NCBI RefSeq assembly: GCF_001619985.1
Contig: NW_017264200.1
Location: forward strand, 1,116,001-1,180,000
DNA from: Xylona heveae TC161
Taxonomy: Eukaryota; Ascomycota; Xylonomycetes; Xylonales; Xylonaceae
Reading direction: 5' to 3'
DNA length: 64,000 nucleotides
Below the pieces are notes generated by a model, which saw nothing but the letters and a program-made list of their open reading frames with translations, was not told where the DNA came from and did no database searches. Below are positions 35,757 through 47,300 of the stretch, one piece after another. Position 1 is the first letter of the stretch, and each line of letters opens with the position of its first letter. Both the position numbers and the translations under genes were made by a program.

Positions 35757-36985
35757 ATGTCTGGCTCAAAGGAGCCAGCACTTGACGAGATCCAATGGCG
35801 GTCTCCTGCAATTGCCCAATCTATGGGTGGCATTCATACAAATACTGGTATACAAGCATCTGGTGTTATTCTTTGCTCTTTTATATATTAATTCGGTATG
35901 CTGTATTGTAGTTCTTCCGTATTTCTCACATTCTCCCTTCTTCGATTCGACTTCAAATAATGCTATCCTCACGACTCAGGCTACCTTCAACATGGCCATG
36001 TTTCACTTCATACAAACGAGGGAGGCATTCGAAGGCCGATTGCGCACAATGCAAGGTCTTGAATTTATGGTAGCTCATACACCCTCGCAACCGCCACATG
36101 GAGGAATGCCTCTTGGGCCACCCGACGAGAATACGACTGGGGCATGGATCATTCGAAAACAGATTCGTCGCAAGCGTCCTGGCGCTGAGGACGAGATCAC
36201 GGTGCTTAGCTCGTACTTCGTAGTAGGCGAGAATATCTATATGGCTCCGTCTGTGAGCAACGTTATTGGCAGTAGAATGGTAAGTTTTGATCAAGGGAAT
36301 TATTCTCAGGACACGTTATTAATATGTTTAATTTCTGCAGTTGTCAACAGTCACCTCATTGACGCGTTTCCTCTCCACTGCGTCCTCTTTGCCCATTTTC
36401 TCGCCGTCCCTCGGACATATCTATATTCCGCCGGTTCCACAACAACAAGCGACGAGCTTTGCGGGAACATCGACGCAGGTCAGCAAAGAGAACACTCCCA
36501 TGCCAGATTCGGCGAGTCAAGCCCAGAGCCAAGGAAATGGTTCCAAATCGGCTGGTATCGCGGTCAACACGGCTGCAAGTTCAGTTCAAGAACTCCGCGC
36601 GCTAGAGGATTCCTTTGCTCTTTCCTTAAAATATGCTGGCAATGAATATATGGATGACAATCCGCTTGTGGGCGAGCCCGGATCTTTCATCATTTCAACA
36701 GGACGAGGTCCCCAATCTACCAGCACAGCAACTCCTCAGCCCCCAACAGCAAAAATAACTTCTCTACCTTCAAGACCATCTGCTCCTCCTACTCCGCAGC
36801 CTAAGTCTCTCCCATCGCCAGCTGCGGCTGTGGCTGTGGCTGGCAAGAAATCAGCAAGGAGTGCGACTAGCGAAAAGAACCCTACAGTTGCCGGACCAAA
36901 GCCCAAAAGACGCAAGAGTAAAGTCGGTGGCTCGGCGACTTCTCCAACCACTCCCACAACTCCTGGAGGCGCAAGCCCGAAATGA
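35757..36985 (+). CDS. MED6: Mediator subunit MED6
   Basis: Exons 35757-35847, 35912-36279 and 36341-36985 give 1104 nt and 367 residues in phase. The start is MSGSKEPALDEIQWRSP. The Med6 core follows: FFDSTSNNA, MFHFIQTREAFEGRLRTMQG and then YFVVGENIYMAPSVSNVIGSRM, continuing across intron 2 to LSTVTSLTRFLSTASSL. The C-terminal half is Pro/Ser/Ala-rich and ends in a basic PKPKRRKSKVGG patch, probably a nuclear localisation signal. Med6 links the Mediator head and middle modules for RNA polymerase II transcription. The introns are 64 and 61 nt with GTATAC and GTAAGT donors. The longer upstream frame starting at 35611 was rejected because it runs through intron 1. Confidence 0.93.
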
Positions 36986-38222
36986 TGGGAGGAAAATTGT
37001 TTTCTTGCCCCTAGCTCAAGCTGATTTCCAGCTGTTTTAAAATAAGGAGTTTGGTGGGCATTTAGGAGAATCTGAATGACTTAATGCATACTTTTAGGCG
37101 TTTGAAAGGGGATAAATTTTGGGCAGCGCACGCGCTTCTCACAAAATCCTGGGCATTTTTTAGATACCTGCATCTGGCGGAGCTTGTTTATGTAATGTTG
37201 TTCTATTTTATCCTCAAATTCACACTTACGCAAATCTAATCCGTTGTCATGAAATAGAATTATAAGACACGTTCTTTTTTTGTCGAATTGTGATTATCTT
37301 CCCTAGATAATAAGACTGTTAATCAGAGATTAGTATTATTAAAATAAATGAATTAGAGACAAATAGAATGACGTACAGTGGCTCCTTTTTAATCTCCAAG
37401 GCTGACATTGAACCTTCTGTTAAACTGAATTGGATCATTTTCCTATCCTAAATTTCGTTCATTCCAAATCAAAAGCCTCAAGATCATCTGTACATACAGT
37501 AAGCAGCTCTCCGAGCTCGCTGAAAGCTACAGTAGATAGTGCGAACAAGTCTTACCGAAGCGAAGACACCGCCCCGCAACCTCAAGTCCCTGCCTTTAAC
37601 GTCAGTCTCTCGAGGAAACTGTCTTGATGCGATGTGGAGATACACATAAATTGCAAATTCAGCTATCGCGAGAAAGAGAAATACTAGAAGAGCCAAAATA
37701 TGACATTTCTGCACATCTAAGATGGGGAACGTATGGGAGAGGAGGTACTTCATTTCTCCACCAAAACCACACGCTGGACGTCCAACAGGCTCACGTCACT
37801 CTCCTTCCTCCAACGCCAGTTATTCTTAAGTTCTGGATGTTGCACACTAAAAAAAGGTTCAGTTCATTGGAGAGACCAAGCCAATTTGCCTTGATCTCTT
37901 CTTGGCCATAAAGTTCTGAAAGTGTCTCAATGTGTGGACGTCCGCGCAGAGAGCTTGGTGAAGCTATTCGGCTCCGGGTTAAATTCGAAGAGCATCTATG
38001 AAACTTTATAGGAGAAGTTGCGGCCTTCCAACCAACAAAAAGCCTCACGCCTTCGTTTCTGCAAACATACTATTACTGCATAGTTCATTGATTTTGCGAT
38101 CCAGGCAGAGGATAGGAACATCACATGACAACAATCACTAGACAACCACTCAATTTCAACTTGATATATTCCGCTGAGACGATTATCTAATACGCCACTT
38201 GTGTCATTTATTAGATTAAGCA
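36986..38222. other. AT-rich intergenic region
   Basis: About 1.2 kb between MED6 and the SDR-like gene. It includes an AT-rich tract near 37200-37380. A possible small minus-strand frame with one hydrophobic segment (37443-37753) is discussed under findings. Otherwise I see no gene. Confidence 0.5.
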
Positions 38223-39739
38223 ATGGCATCCTCCAGCGAAGAAGCAAGCACGCAGGCACACGAGGCACATGAGGCTTCCGATACTGCAAGGGCGCCTTCG
38301 TTTCCGCCACATCAATCTCGCCGAGTATGGTTTCTCTCTTCAGGAAACTCGCCCATCGGCATCACTCTCACAAGATGGTTACTTGATCATGGAGATGCGG
38401 TTGTATGTGGAATGGCACCTAGCGAACTGCCTGATAAAGACGAATGGCAAAGGCATAGTGGGACGCAAGACGACAGTAGAGACACTACCAATGGACATGC
38501 GGCTCCAGGAAATGACAAACCAGATCCAAGGAGTGCACGAAGCGACGAGTTCCGTAATTTTTTATATGATGAGCTAGCGCAAAGAGAAGACTGGAAGGGG
38601 AGGTATCGGTTCGTGTTGCTAGATATGAGGTGAGTGGCGCTGCCTCATCGAACCTACCCTGAAATATCTTTTTCGAGGTTCGAGAACAATATGGTTCCTG
38701 AAGTATTTGCTAATGCGTATATGATGAATTGCCAGAACCATGGGCCAATGCCAGGCTGCCGTCGCGGAGGCTGTTCAGGCTTTCGGAAGAATTGATGTAC
38801 TGCTATGCTGTACCAGCGAATGCGAGTCTTTATGCGTAACATTTGCATTGTAAGATTTTGAGTCTAACTGTCTCAATAGCTTTGGTCGGGACTGTCGAAG
38901 AATTGGGAGCGTCATCAAGAGCGACAACGCTCGTACGCGATCAATTCGAGACCAATTTTTTCGGGCCAGTTAATATCATCAAGGCCTTGTTACCTTCTTT
39001 CCGTGCTCAACTATCAGGGCACGTCATCATACTCGGCGGTATCAGTGAGTCTCTATTTCGTCTAAACATTCCGGGGCTCGAGTTCAGTAGCTTACTATTG
39101 AGAACAGCCGGCCAATTAGGCGCACCTGGATTGAGCATGTACTGCGCATCTGGATGGGCACTTGAAGGATTCTGTGATGTGAGTTGTCTTTCGAGTTATA
39201 CTTACAGATTGCTCCGCTGCGTCGACTCTCGCTGACAGTTTCCTGATCAGAGTCTGGCGTATGAAGTTGCGCCGTTCAACATCAAAGTGACCATTGTTCA
39301 GACGAATCTAGAAATCAATGTGCTCACGAATCGTATAAGGGCAGTTCCTCCGCTGCCCCCATACGATCCTGAGTTCAACCCAGTTCCCATGTCGCGAGAA
39401 TTTCTCGGGGGTATGATTGAACGCGTCGAGGCAATGCTCGGTCAGGAGAACGTAGGGCCTGCTCAGTTGGCATCCAGTCAAGGGATTTCGAGTTTTTATC
39501 CTCGTCTACCTCCCGCATTTCAAGATGCCTTGATTGCAGAGACTGTGTACGCTCTTCTTGCAATCGGCGGACACGAAAACCCTCCAGCGCGCCACATTGT
39601 CGGCCATGATGGTGTTGCTTCTATAAAAGAAAGACTAAAGACTGTGAGTGAGGAGCTCGAGGACTTTGTAGAGGTCAGTAGCGCAGCGGATATCGTTGAA
39701 AACCCTGAAACTGGGTCTATTGCGCGACCCGATCATTGA
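38223..39739 (+). CDS. Short-chain dehydrogenase/reductase-fold protein, probably catalytically altered, 405 aa
   Basis: Five exons: 38223-38629, 38736-38821, 38880-39044, 39108-39178 and 39251-39739. They total 1218 nt in phase. The fold is SDR: a beta-alpha-beta start VWFLSSGNSPIGITLTRWLL (about 35-54), then RDQFETNFFGPVNIIKALLP and GHVIILGGITG. It ends with the active-site helix MYCASGWALEGFCDSLAYE. The usual YxxxK reads YCASG, so the catalytic Lys is a Gly, and the usual active-site Ser before it is replaced by LGG. The cofactor glycine motif is also non-standard. It is probably an atypical or non-enzymatic member. The second intron (38822-38879) appears to start with GC (GCGAGT). That choice keeps the frame and the expected spacing to LVGTVEELG but is less certain. 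Confidence 0.78.
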
Positions 39740-41533
39740 GCTGCAAGGACATGGAGCAACATTAAGTTATGTTTCGATATCTTTGTCGGCGGATTGTTCT
39801 CCAGCCCGAATTCAGGCGCCGTGCAAATTTCCTGTCTCGAATTTCTCTTTTTCTCTCCCTTTCTTCATATATATTTTTCAAGCGCCGATTTCCCTTGCCT
39901 TTGTAAATATAACCCAATTTGCTGGTTTACATATTCCCAACAGTCCATATGCAGTACAGCTTCAGGGTATATACTGCACTGTATCTGAAGCATCTCAGCT
40001 CTGCTGCCCACATGGATCTCGGCTTAATCTAAAACCCTAAATCCAGACCAAAAGGACCGATGCAGCCAGTAAAAATTCTTAATCTAAATCCTTGAGGCTT
40101 TCCAAAGGTATCGCTTAATATGCGCGTTTTGGGCTTACTCTATTGTTGTAGTTCACTTGCGCCCCGCTCAGAGGCGTTTTCGCTGGATCATGAGTGGTCT
40201 TGTGTTGAAGCTTCGCCAAAGAAGAGGCGTCCAAAGAGCGAAACGACACCAGGGACTAGTCAAGTTCAACAGAAATGCAGATTCCCGCGGTATGTCATTT
40301 ACTGTGGTCAAGGATACCGTCCCACTTTATAGAAAGCTTTTGCCGTTAATATTAGAGATATAGTGATCTGGAATTTTAAGCTTTACAGTTGCAGGCTTAC
40401 AGTTCTTCGCACGTTGGTCGGGGCTCTAGGTTTGGCCCCAAGGGAAGAGAGGTGCGATAGGCCAGGAGATACGAAGTAAACAAACCGAACAGGGGACGAG
40501 ATCTCAGTCCCCATGGAGTTCAGGGTGGAAGACCTCAGAACCCTGCCACTCTGACTGGTTGCGAAGGGCCAAGCCTTTGGACCCTGGCGCACTGCGCTAG
40601 GTCTAATCATTCTTTTCCGGCTTCGCCATCTTCGTGCCTTAATACGGTACATCTTACAGCCACAGCCCACGGAAGTAGATGGTTTCTAGGTGATAATGGA
40701 ACGGCACGTGGATCAAAGACTGGCAAATCAGATCGCCGAAAGCCCCAGCAGCAAACTGACTTCAGATAACGGGAGATACACCTTGTTGTTTAGAGTGGCA
40801 GCCGACTCCTCACTCTGATTGAACCCGGGGTCAGGTCCGGCCAAAATGAAGAGTGCAGCACAGTTCCCTCATCTCGACCACGTTGCACCTTGACTACGCC
40901 CCTTAGAGCTGGCACTATACTATTTGGCCGGCCAGTTTCGGCTTTGCATTCTTGAAAGTCGCTTCAAACTTCCCATTTTGATCCTTTGGCATGCTTCTTT
41001 TTGGGGATCCTTGAGATGGCTCATCTCTGTCTCCTGCAGGGCTGTGACTTATACCTTCTTCAGCCATTAGGCCTATGGCCCAAACACCGGTGAGAATGAC
41101 TAGCTGCAATGCATTCAGCCGCAGTTCATCCCCGGAGATGGAGACCAGGCAATGCACAAAGTTCAAGCCGCCGAATATTGGGGCAGGCTATGCAAGCAGT
41201 ATTGTATATCTCGTCCTCGACTGTGTAACTAATCGGAAATGGGGGCGAAGCATTTTCCCTCAAGCCCTTCGGATTGGCTGTGACTCTCAGTGGATTGGCC
41301 AGGCTCAGGGCGTGCTGGCTGTAGCAGGATACTAATTTTGCTCTTGCTCATGCTTATGGGAGAAGCTCTCTTAATTTGATACATGCTTCGTTCATTTTTC
41401 CGCATTTACTTGTGAAACTTCGATTTGCGACTTTCACTCATCTTAGGTGTCAACGCGCTGGTCTTGCTGGTTCAATTTTCTCTGAGCTGCGCTCATCCCT
41501 CACGCAAACTCGCGGGCGTGACTGCGCGCCATC
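39740..41533. other. Intergenic region with a stem-loop-rich segment
   Basis: About 1.8 kb. A more GC-rich segment at about 40400-40680 holds several short stems and a minus-strand open frame, and may be a structured RNA or a small gene (see findings). Another open minus frame at 40915-41166 lacks an ATG. The right end is the promoter of the surface-protein gene. Confidence 0.5.
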
Positions 41534-43034
41534 ATGGCTTTACGTCTAAAGAGATGCCTCTACGGGCTGGCATTCGGCCTCAAATTAGCATTGGCCATAC
41601 CATGGCATGAGCCTGCTTTGACGACCGCGGGCGATATGGCTTTCATGGGAATATCCCCACGGCCTACTGAGATGCCTGGGGCCATTCCATATGCGCGACT
41701 CTTTGGAAGGCAGGTCAACGTGCCCGACAATTGGTGCGGCTTCGTCAACGGCGATCCAGGTATACTTTCTCAACTGCTCTTGATATGAGGAGCAGGGCCC
41801 CCAACTAACTACCGTTGTCGTGTCTGTATAGAAAACATTGTTTCGTGTCCCATTGACAAAACCTGCGTCTATTCCAACACAGCTGTGGGGTGTTGCTATT
41901 CTGGGTCGGTTGCGACATGCACTGGTATACACACTACCTGTATCAACTTAGGGGATACTTGCGATCTCACTTGTGAAAATGATTATCGCGTTCTGAAATG
42001 GTACTTCTATCTGTATTCCAAGTTGAATTTTGATTCTATTTTGCTAATCCATGCTCTTCAAAAGCTCGGATACCGCAGCTCCTTTTTGCGGCACTTTTAG
42101 TTGGTCAAACGGTCTTCAGGGCTTCGATTGCGACTCCACACGGGGCACTGTCACAAGTGTAGAGTTGTTGGCGGATTACTACTCCACAGTCGGATCAGGG
42201 TTTTCGGCGACCTTGGCTTCAACGGAAGGACCGCTGACCATTACTGCATCGAGCCAGTCATTGTCTGGCGCCTCGTCGATGACGGCCGCTGCTACCTTCC
42301 CTGCATCTTCGGCGACCAATTCTGTCAACAGCGTTTCCCGCAGCGGTGTTGCAATTGCTTCCTCGTTGACGGCCGGCGGCGCCAGTTCAACCACTGCTAG
42401 CAGCAGCCCAGCCGCAACTTTCAGCTCCAGCAGTGGAACGAATCTAAACCACATTTTTGGTCTTGACAACCATCATAGCCTCTCAGTCGGAGCCATTGTG
42501 GGAATCGCAGTGGGCATAGTTGCTGTTCTTGTCACCATTGCGGCTATTCTCATCTATTGCTGCTGCATCCGCCCCAAAAACAAGAGACAAAAAGCTGCCA
42601 TCCTCGCCGTTCAAGCACAGCATCAACAGAAAATGCAACAGAGTGCTTCGGTGCCGGATCAGACGACCCAGCAACCGCCGACCTACTATTCTGGAAATGT
42701 TTCTCCAGCCATCCTCAGTCCGCCGCCGCAGCCATTCTATCAGCCAGGACTTGCTCCGCAGACGGCTGCTCCGGCGGGAATTCATGCCAATCCCCAATAT
42801 GTACAGCCCCAGGTTGGCGTCGCCACGAGTGACCCCCAGCTCAATCCGAAGCATGATTCAACTGCCAGCGAGATTGGCGGCAAGGCGGTACAAACTACTG
42901 TTAGCCCCATACCCAGCCCGATTTCTCCAGTAGTCAGCCCAGTAAATACCAAGCAGGATGGGTTGCATGAAATGAGTGCAAATAATGCAGGGCCAATACC
43001 AGAAATACACGAAATGCCTGCTGGAAAGGACTAA
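41534..43034 (+). CDS. Mid2/WSC-like single-pass surface protein, 454 aa
   Basis: Exons 41534-41759, 41832-42000 and 42065-43034 total 1365 nt in phase. An N-terminal signal peptide (about residues 1-21) precedes a Cys-rich domain with about a dozen cysteines (about 60-145, including CPIDKTC and TCDLTCENDY). A Ser/Thr/Ala-rich stalk follows (about 155-265), probably O-mannosylated. One transmembrane helix lies at about 272-297 (VGAIVGIAVGIVAVLVTIAA). It is followed by CCC, a basic stop-transfer and a Pro/Gln-rich cytoplasmic tail of about 150 residues. This is the layout of fungal cell-wall stress sensors and related surface proteins. The Cys domain did not match a named family from memory, so sensor function is inference. 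Confidence 0.85.
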
Positions 43035-44384
43035 GTCAATTTTTCTCCAGCGAGACATTGGTATGTACATTTTTTTCGTTTTCTATATACAACTTATTTC
43101 TTTGTGCTTGGTATTCAACGCCCAAGGCTCCTGATCCTGTTGATTGTACTTTCAATCATGATTTTCTTACATGTAAATGATGGTTCGTGAACAGTATAGC
43201 ATGTCATCGTTTTATTTAGCCCCTTTTTCTGCTACCAGTAGAAAGAGATAAATGAGCTACATTTTTGTGGAATGTTTCTGATGCCAATTATTCAGTGTGT
43301 ATATCTTGAGCAACGTGATAACTTGTAGTAGCAAATGTGAAATTGTTTGTGATACTACTACGTTATATGTGTTGAATTTGTCGTAGAGGAGCTTTGCGAA
43401 TGATGCAGTTATGAATCAGTTAAGATTAGATGAGATTAGATAGGCTCGAACCTCTGCTGTTCCGTCAAGAAAGATGACGCGGACAAAGCAAGAATATCAA
43501 ATTATTTCTCATGACGGGTTGTCATTGTTTACTTGACCGATTCCAATTTTAAAATGTGCACAGAACTGAGGTATCAAGGGCATGTGAATTAATGGCAAGA
43601 AACGGTGGTGTTGTTTCCGGTAGACTCAGACGAGACAGATGCTGTAATGCCGCGAAGAACCGTCCCTCAAAATTATGGATTTTATTGAAGGCGGGCAGTT
43701 TCTTTGTGATAGCGTCAAGCTAAATATCTCGTTTTTCATGGCTGATAAATCAGTCTAGGAGTGAGTGAAGATTGAATTGATTATTTGATTGATATATTTG
43801 TTTACCGCGTGCTAGTTAGTCTGGTTATCTCGGGCCGCTGTCATCATTTTTTGCGCGGGACTCGTCTCGCTATCAGAGCTCGCGGCTTCACTCGGGTCGT
43901 CTAGCAGCAAATGTGGGAACTTTTGAAAATCTGCCCGCCGCCCATTTACTCTTGCATCCTAAGACTCATACTTACGTTTCCCTCATCATTTATTAATCTC
44001 TCATTCTTTCTCCTTGCTCGAAGGCATCCTCGCATCGCTTTCTCTTTTCTCATGGAGTACTGATTGCATTTCCCTCTACGTGCTCTCCACACTCATCCTC
44101 CGCGACTCACTTCTCGCTCAACGCGCGACAACAAATATCCTAGCGCGCAACGTACAAGCATATAAAATTGCCTAGGACTGAGACAATACTGTTTATGGTC
44201 GAAACTTGGTCTCATATATACAGATACCACAAATCACCGCAACGAGAAACTCCTGTCGGCAACAGAGCTAATTGATATCGAGTTACGTTCCACTGCGGCT
44301 TTTGTGAATCCATTCGACGACATTTGAGATACCCCTGCCGAACCCGATTTTCTCCCGGCCACTTGGTCCTAGCCCCCCACCATC
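43035..44384. promoter_or_regulatory. Upstream region of the PABA synthase gene
   Basis: About 1.35 kb holding the 3' flank of the surface-protein gene and the promoter and leader of the next gene. A C/T-rich tract at about 43975-44110 precedes a TATAAAA at 44161-44167, about 220 bp before the ATG. This is typical of a fungal promoter and transcription start. No other gene is seen. Confidence 0.5.
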
Positions 44385-47300
44385 ATGCAGATGGACCCCG
44401 CAAGTCGAGAACAACCCCGGCGCATCCTCTTCGTCGACGCCTACGACTCTTTTACAAACAACATTGTCTCTTTGCTCGAGACAAAGCTTCCTGCCAAGGT
44501 CACCGTTGTCCATCTCGATGCGCATATACCTGACCTTGGCAATTTCCTCGAGCCGTTCGATGCAGTTGTCGTAGGACCAGGTCCCGGAAATCCCACACTC
44601 CCAGAAGATATTGGCTTCATCAGCCAGATATGGTCCCTACCGGAGGCCCAAGTACGGCCAACTTTTGGAATATGCCTTGGTTTCCAGAGTCTGTCATTGG
44701 CTTCTGGCGCGACTGTGGGCCGCTTGACCCAGCCTCGGCATGGCATCGTCACAGAAATTCTACACAAGGGGCAGTCGATCTTCAATGGAGTTGGCGGGAT
44801 TGAGGCGACGCAGTATCACTCGCTGCACGTCGATATTGGCCATCCCATTCAAACACGCCGGGCCGTTTCCTGGCCGAGTGAATTGTGGCTGCCTACGAAA
44901 GAATGTCCTTTGTTGAAACCGTTGGCATGGGATTGCGGTGATCTCGTCAACGGCGCTGTACTGATGGGCGTACAGCATCTTGAGAGGCCGTTTTGGGGAG
45001 TGCAGTTTCATCCAGAATCCGCATGTACAAATGCGGAATGCATCAAGGTCATTGAGAACTGGTGGGCCGAAGCATGTCGGTGGAATGATGAGCGCAGAGG
45101 GTCGAAGCAGCGCGCGCAGTTGCCGCATCTTGCGGTACCGCAAGATGTAGAAACATCAGGTTCAAGACGGACCAGCCTGCTAGAGCGGTGCCAAAAGTCA
45201 AGCTTGTTTCCATTGCTGGAAGATTGGTCGTGGGATAACCTACATGGAAAGCACGACTTGCAGTGGAGCAGAATTCGCGCAGGCTCATTGACGGTGCCGG
45301 ATATCTGTGAAGCGATGAAGGTTCAAGAAGGAGATGCGATTATCCTAGACTCGGCCGTGACTCGGGAAGGCGTGGGTCGATATAGCATCATCGGGTTCAT
45401 CATGCCAAACCGCACAATCCGAGTGACTTACAACGTTGAATCGCATAAGGTCTTCATCGGCAATGAATGGCTAGAGGTCCTGAACGAGGATCTGAGAAAA
45501 TATGGTAGTGACATTTGGCAGTACCTCGCACACTTTATGGAAAAGCACAAAGTTGAAGGAGGCGATCCCGAGTCGCCTTTCTGGGGAGGCTTGATGGGCT
45601 TCATCTCCTACGAAGCCGGGCTCGAAACGATTGGCGTCAGCCAACCGCATGGAGCAGCACGAGCACGGGCTCCTCGGCCGGATCTGAGCTTTGCTTTTGT
45701 CGAGAGGAGCATTGTTATTGATCACCAAGCAGGGCAGGTCTATGTGCAATCGCTTATTCCACACGACACCACATGGATCGAGATGACGCAAAAGGAGGTG
45801 CAGACTTCTGCCATTGGATCCAATATTCGGAAAATCAAGAATGTTACGGCAACTCTTTCCGAGACGGGAGAAATTCTATTGCAGGCACTGGCAGACCCCG
45901 AGAGCGAGGCCAAGGACAAGAAACGAGTCGCCGAGTACCTGAGGCACGCAAAGGTCGTTGAAGGCCCGAGGGAGGAGGATTACCGCCAGAGAGTTCGCCA
46001 GTGTCAGGAGTCCATCAGGGCCGGTGATTCTTACGAGCTCTGCTTAACGGGACAGACTACAATCTCCATGCCTCGCGTGGATCCGGACAATATGCCATGG
46101 ACTCTGTACAAGAATCTCCGCAAGCGCAATCCTGCACCATTTGCCGCGTACATTCGCCTCGGCTCAGCGACAGTGCTCAGCAGCAGTCCCGAGCGATTCT
46201 TGTGCTGGGATCGTACCGGCACATGCCAACTGCGGCCGATCAAGGGTACAGTCAAGAAAACCAAGGACATGACGAAAATCTTGGCCACGGACATTCTCAA
46301 CACGCCAAAGGAACGAGCGGAGAACTTGATGATTCTGGATCTTATTCGACACGATTTACACGGAGTTGTGGGGTCAGGCAATGTCCACGTCCAGAAGTTA
46401 ATGGGTATCGAAGAATACAAGACGGTGTTCCAGCTTGTGTCGGTCATTGAGGGCCGGTTACCTCAAGGCGACGAGCCAGCTGCGGAGAAGAAAGACGGCG
46501 AAGAAAACAAAGTGGATGACAGATCTGATGCGACAACGAAGAAAAATCAAAAGGAGAGAGATGCGTCCCTTCCTACTGGCCTCGACGTGCTCGCAGCGTC
46601 TCTGCCGCCGGGGTCCATGACTGGTGCGCCGAAGCGCCGCTCATGCCAGATTCTCAAGGAACTCGAAAACAATGCCCCGCGAGGAATCTACTCTGGCGTG
46701 ATAGGATACTTGGATGTAGGTGGAGCCGGTGATTTTTCTGTCGTCATTCGCACTGCATACAAGTGGGACGACGAGAGCTACGAGCTTGAGACGCCCATTG
46801 AGCTCGAGACTCCTGCTCCCACTCCTGCTCCACTCTCGCGGTCCCTCTCCTCCTCCACCAGCCGAGCAGGCGGCAGCGGCACCGCCAATGGCAGTGGCAA
46901 CGAGACCGACTCCAACGCGGAGCGCAGCGTCAACGCAGAACAGCATCCTCCTGCTCAAGAGAATGGCACTGCTACGTCCATCCGACCAGGCGAGTCCCGC
47001 GATGCACCAGCCGGCTCTGACGGGTCTCACACCCCCTTATCGACGCAAGTCGAGCCATCTATTTCCGCGTCTCTCACATCCCAATCGCAACCCCGCCACT
47101 CCACCCGCTCCCGCTCCCGATCTGCATCACGCACTCAGCGCTCTCGTTCCCGCTCACCTACCCGCTCCCCGACTCGATCTACTCCTGCACAAGGACCCGA
47201 GGCCGCACCTTCTCAAAATTCCCAAAATTCCCAGTCTCCCCAACATCAACACCAACAACAAACATCCCAAACGCTCCAGCCCCCCGGCCCCGCTGCAGCA

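Noticed and set aside
35611-36645. A 344-codon frame overlapping MED6
   Set aside because: It reads through MED6 introns and changes frame relative to the conserved Med6 sequence in exon 3.
40915-41166. 83-codon minus-strand frame with a hydrophobic stretch
   Set aside because: It begins with TTG rather than ATG, and no upstream exon with fitting splice sites was found.
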